From Candidatus Izemoplasmatales bacterium (GTDB lineage Bacteria > Bacillota_I > Bacilli_A > Izemoplasmatales > Hujiaoplasmataceae), in the NCBI GenBank assembly GCA_028691335.1, contig JAQUZK010000046.1, forward strand, positions 1-8,748: 8,748 nt of DNA. The letters are read 5' to 3'. This document shows positions 6,741 to 8,748 of the stretch, in pieces. The notes beneath the pieces were generated by a model. It did not search any database and was not told the origin of the DNA. It worked only from the letters and a program-made list of their open reading frames with translations. Every line of letters starts with the position of its first letter. Position 1 is the stretch's first letter. The translations under genes and the position numbers were made by a program.

Positions 6741-6754
6741 ATATTATATAATAT
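6741..6754. promoter_or_regulatory. Palindromic divergent promoter core between NusG-II gene and apbE
   Basis: ATATTATATAATAT is a perfect 14-bp palindrome in the 66-bp divergent spacer. It contains TATAAT on the plus strand (6747-6752, towards apbE, leader about 35 bases) and TATAAT on the minus strand (6743-6748, towards the NusG-II gene, leader about 9 bases). A weak -35 (TTTAAA, 6766-6771) serves the minus direction; none is clear for plus. The two -10 boxes overlap, so polymerase should occupy only one direction at a time. Confidence 0.45.
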
Positions 6755-6793
6755 ATTTCATGTTTTTTAAACTAAAAATAAAGGAGACTTACT

Positions 6794-7954
6794 TTGAAAA
6801 AAATATTAACTGCATTTATGCTTGTAATCATTAGTTTAACCCTAATAGGTTGTGGTAACTTTGGTTCTACCACCACAGAATATACACCATATCCAGGACT
6901 ATGTCGTCCAGGGCAAAATGATGGTGTTTATATTTGCGAAAAAACATATTCAACATATTTTGATACAATAATTTCTTTTAAGATTTATATAGATGATGAT
7001 AACCAAGAAGATATTCCAACTATTTTCGAAGAGTTTGATACACTAACAGAAAAATATCATCAGCTATTCGATAAGTATAATGAATACCCAAATATCAACA
7101 ACCTTTACACTATCAATAACAGCGATGGCCCAGTAACTGTAGATAAAGAATTATTTGACGCAATCAAGTTTGCGATTGACAATGAAGACTTTTTAACTAA
7201 TGATGGTGAATTATTATTTAACATAGCTCTACATCCTGTTTTAATGGTTTGGCATGAAGCTAGAAACTCTAGCAGATGTAATCCTACAATAGAACTTGGG
7301 GTTGACTATTGTCCAATACCAAGTGAAGAAATTTTAAATTCCGATTTTAACATTAACCCTGATGACATTATTTTAGATGAAGAAAATTTAACAATCGACT
7401 TCGCAAAACCAAACATGGGTATTGATATCGGCGGCTTCGCTAAAGGATATTTCAGTGAAATAGTAAAAGAATATATGAGTAAATATGATCTAAACTATAT
7501 ACTAAACTTAGGAAGATCAAACGCTTATTTTGAAGGAACAAACCTTGATAAAGATGATGGATTATTTTATACAGCACTAAGCACACCTTTTTCACTTAAT
7601 CCTTATGATTATTATGGTGTAGTCAAATTAGGTTCAGGTACAAACATGGTTACTAGCGGTACCTATCAAAGATATTTTAAAAACGTTGATGATTTTGATG
7701 ATGAAACCTTATATCATCATATTATCAACCCTACTACCTTTTACCCTGGTGGTGAAGTTACTAGCGTAACAATAATATATGAAGATGGTGCTATAGGAGA
7801 TATTTTATCAACGACTTTGTTTCTTATGTCTCTTGAAGACGGCTTAGATTATGTTAATAATTTTGAAGGTTTAGAAGCTTTATGGTATATCAATGAAGAT
7901 GAAATTGTAATGAGCGAGGGTTTCGCTGACTATCTGATGGAACCAATAAAGTAA
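6794..7954 (+). CDS. apbE: ApbE-family FAD:protein FMN transferase, lipoprotein
   Basis: ApbE (Ftp/FmnB) enzymes attach FMN from FAD to threonine in target proteins outside the membrane. Residues 1-20 form a lipoprotein signal ending in lipobox LIGC, with Cys20 lipidated, so the enzyme should sit on the outer face of the membrane. Family motifs are MGIDIGGFAKGY (208-219), the segment around ILNLGRSNAYFEG (236-248), VTSGTYQRYF (286-295), HHIINPTTFYP (308-318) and GDILSTTLFLM (335-345), the last holding the likely Mg-binding Asp336 and Thr340. Two usual glycines are changed: LGG is LGR (Arg241) and TGYP is TFYP (Phe316). Cysteines pair with equal spacing, 37/48 and 162/173, and could form disulfides. 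The length, 386, is slightly above the usual 330-350. Start is TTG with AAGGAG (6781-6786) 7 bases upstream. It diverges from the NusG-II gene and converges on the Gx gene; no FMN-acceptor protein is visible in this window. Confidence 0.92.
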   Translation: MKKILTAFMLVIISLTLIGCGNFGSTTTEYTPYPGLCRPGQNDGVYICEKTYSTYFDTIISFKIYIDDDNQEDIPTIFEEFDTLTEKYHQLFDKYNEYPNINNLYTINNSDGPVTVDKELFDAIKFAIDNEDFLTNDGELLFNIALHPVLMVWHEARNSSRCNPTIELGVDYCPIPSEEILNSDFNINPDDIILDEENLTIDFAKPNMGIDIGGFAKGYFSEIVKEYMSKYDLNYILNLGRSNAYFEGTNLDKDDGLFYTALSTPFSLNPYDYYGVVKLGSGTNMVTSGTYQRYFKNVDDFDDETLYHHIINPTTFYPGGEVTSVTIIYEDGAIGDILSTTLFLMSLEDGLDYVNNFEGLEALWYINEDEIVMSEGFADYLMEPIK

Positions 7955-7986
7955 AAGCTGAAGGGATTTCCCCTCAGCTTTTTTTT
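7953..7986 (+). terminator. Intrinsic terminator after apbE
   Basis: AAAAGCTGA (7953-7961) pairs with TCAGCTTTT (7974-7982). After an A/C mismatch, GGG (7963-7965) pairs with CCC (7970-7972) around loop ATTT. The hairpin ends in eight T (7979-7986). The apbE stop codon TAA (7952-7954) enters the stem. On the minus strand only four T follow, so it is a weaker terminator for the Gx gene, which stops at 7990. Confidence 0.88.
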
Positions 7987-7989
7987 AAA

Positions 7990-8496
7990 CTAAAATTTCT
8001 TGATTGACTCAGAAAAATTTCCTATAATTCTCTTCGCTAAATAAGCAGTGACTATACCTGTTGGTACACTTAAAGCAATCATATAAGGTAAGAGATAGAT
8101 TAAAGTTTCGGTATTAGACACTACAATTGCGGCTATGATTTGTCCAACCATATGCATTAAGGATCCAAAAACTGAAACACTGTATATTGATAATTTAGTT
8201 TTTTTAATAAGAATCATCGCAATTATAGCTAACATACCACCAGATATACTAATCCAAAAAGAATTAGAAAACAATCCACTATATGTTAAAGCTACAATCA
8301 AAATCCTTACAAAAACAACTAAGAAAGCATCTTTTTCACCTAATGTCATCAAAATAATTAACGTAACTACATTAGCTAACCCAAGTTTTACTCCTGGTAT
8401 TAAAAAAATCATACCTGAAATCATTGTTTCTATAATAGATAGCACTACAGCTATCGATGTCATCAAAGAAATAAAAACTAATCTTCTAACTTTCAA
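7990..8496 (-). CDS. Gx transporter family / heptaprenyl diphosphate synthase component I-like membrane protein (EetB-like)
   Basis: A 168-residue protein of about five membrane helices in the PF07456 family, named both Gx transporter and heptaprenyl diphosphate synthase component I. Signature segments are PGVKLGLANVVTL (34-46), VRILIVAL (63-70), SISGGMLA (83-90) and GSLMHMVGQIIAA (111-123), where the family usually has HNxGQ. ECF-type substrate-binding proteins share this general layout. I recall EetB of the Listeria extracellular electron transfer locus as a member, usually beside a NusG-II protein like the one at 6218-6727; a transport or quinone-linked role is inferred. An ATG at 8505 directly abuts the GAGG ribosome binding site (8506-8509) with no spacer. 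The TTG at 8496 lies 9 bases from it and gives the usual MKVRRLVF start, so TTG is preferred. The site overlaps the stop of the gene upstream, suggesting coupling. Confidence 0.85.
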   Translation of the reverse strand: MKVRRLVFISLMTSIAVVLSIIETMISGMIFLIPGVKLGLANVVTLIILMTLGEKDAFLVVFVRILIVALTYSGLFSNSFWISISGGMLAIIAMILIKKTKLSIYSVSVFGSLMHMVGQIIAAIVVSNTETLIYLLPYMIALSVPTGIVTAYLAKRIIGNFSESIKKF

Positions 8497-8508
8497 AACA
8501 AACATCCT

Positions 8509-8748
8509 CTACTTTTTTATCATTAAGTATCTATATAACATTGAAATCGGCCAAAAAAGTAAGGCGATTAATATTAATATGAACCATAATATATTATCAA
8601 AAAACTGTAAAAATGTAAAGTTAATAAATATAGCTATTCCGCTTACAATTAGGTATCCCCATAATGAAAAGAAAAATTCATTTTTTCGTTTTAAAACCAT
8701 CTTTTTCTTAATTGTCAATTCTGGATATACTTGTAAAACATCTTCAAC
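8509..8748 (-). CDS. Two-helix membrane protein of unknown function, 5' end beyond the window
   Basis: The frame is open from the right edge (first visible residues VEDVLQVYPE) to the TAG at 8509, giving 79 visible residues. An internal TTG (8718) and ATG (8700) have no convincing ribosome binding site, so this is most likely the C-terminal part of a longer protein. A basic patch (KKKMVLKRKNE) precedes two hydrophobic segments, FFFSLWGYLIVSGIAIF and ILWFILILIALLFWPISM, and the chain ends in YLMIKK, which would place the C-terminus inside. The paired aromatic helices recall small 2TM or DUF6320-like domains, but I cannot assign a family. It lies directly upstream of the Gx-family gene and is probably cotranscribed with it. 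Confidence 0.6.
   Translation of the reverse strand, partial: VEDVLQVYPELTIKKKMVLKRKNEFFFSLWGYLIVSGIAIFINFTFLQFFDNILWFILILIALLFWPISMLYRYLMIKK

Noticed and set aside
8686..8718. TTGACA at 8713-8718 on the minus strand as a -35 box for the last gene
   Set aside because: The hexamer 17 bases downstream is TTTAAA, a poor -10, and the site lies inside a frame that is open to the window edge.
1..8748. tRNA, rRNA, riboswitch, insertion sequence or CRISPR array
   Set aside because: Gene spacing is tight, the longest gene-free stretch is about 144 bp (5237-5380), and no cloverleaf, repeat-spacer pattern, transposase or terminal inverted repeats were seen.

Overview
The window is AT-rich, roughly 70% A+T by eye. 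Its genes are compact and carry Gram-positive style AAGGAG-type ribosome binding sites and several TTG or GTG starts. The protein set fits a low-GC Firmicutes or Mollicutes-like bacterium: a YhaM-type exoribonuclease, a Bacillus-type CCA-adding enzyme, a DUF1146 protein, and a NusG-domain-II protein plus a Gx-family transporter. An Acholeplasma/Haloplasma/Izemoplasma-type lineage is plausible but is inferred from gene content only. TGA looks like a stop codon here: about sixteen visible tryptophans are all TGG, and at least one gene ends convincingly in TGA.

Left part (1-5236). The 3' end of a secreted or surface foldase-like gene (parvulin-type PPIase, plus strand) meets a minus-strand operon at a bidirectional terminator. 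The operon reads cca (tRNA CCA-adding enzyme), pulA (cytoplasmic type I pullulanase), then a yhaM-like 3'-5' exoribonuclease. The yhaM frame is broken by one in-frame TGA at 1335-1337, and homology resumes in the same frame immediately after it.

Middle (5237-6793). A 144-bp divergent spacer with two extended -10 promoters, a short dyad and a near-consensus cre-like site separates cca from a yvyE/yigZ (IMPACT-family) gene. That gene converges on, and overlaps by 17 bp, a two-gene minus-strand operon: a membrane-anchored NusG-domain-II protein and a DUF1146 two-helix membrane protein.

Right part (6794-8748). An ApbE-family FMN transferase lipoprotein diverges from the NusG-II gene across a 66-bp spacer whose centre is a 14-bp palindrome, placing a TATAAT on each strand. 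It then converges across a terminator on a Gx-family membrane protein gene, preceded by a two-helix membrane protein that runs off the right edge. NusG-II protein, ApbE and Gx transporter form a partner set associated with flavin-based extracellular electron transfer or other covalent-flavin redox systems. The strongest candidate for an interesting system is therefore a rearranged, partial flavin electron-transfer locus at about 5982-8496. No RNA gene, insertion sequence or CRISPR array was seen.
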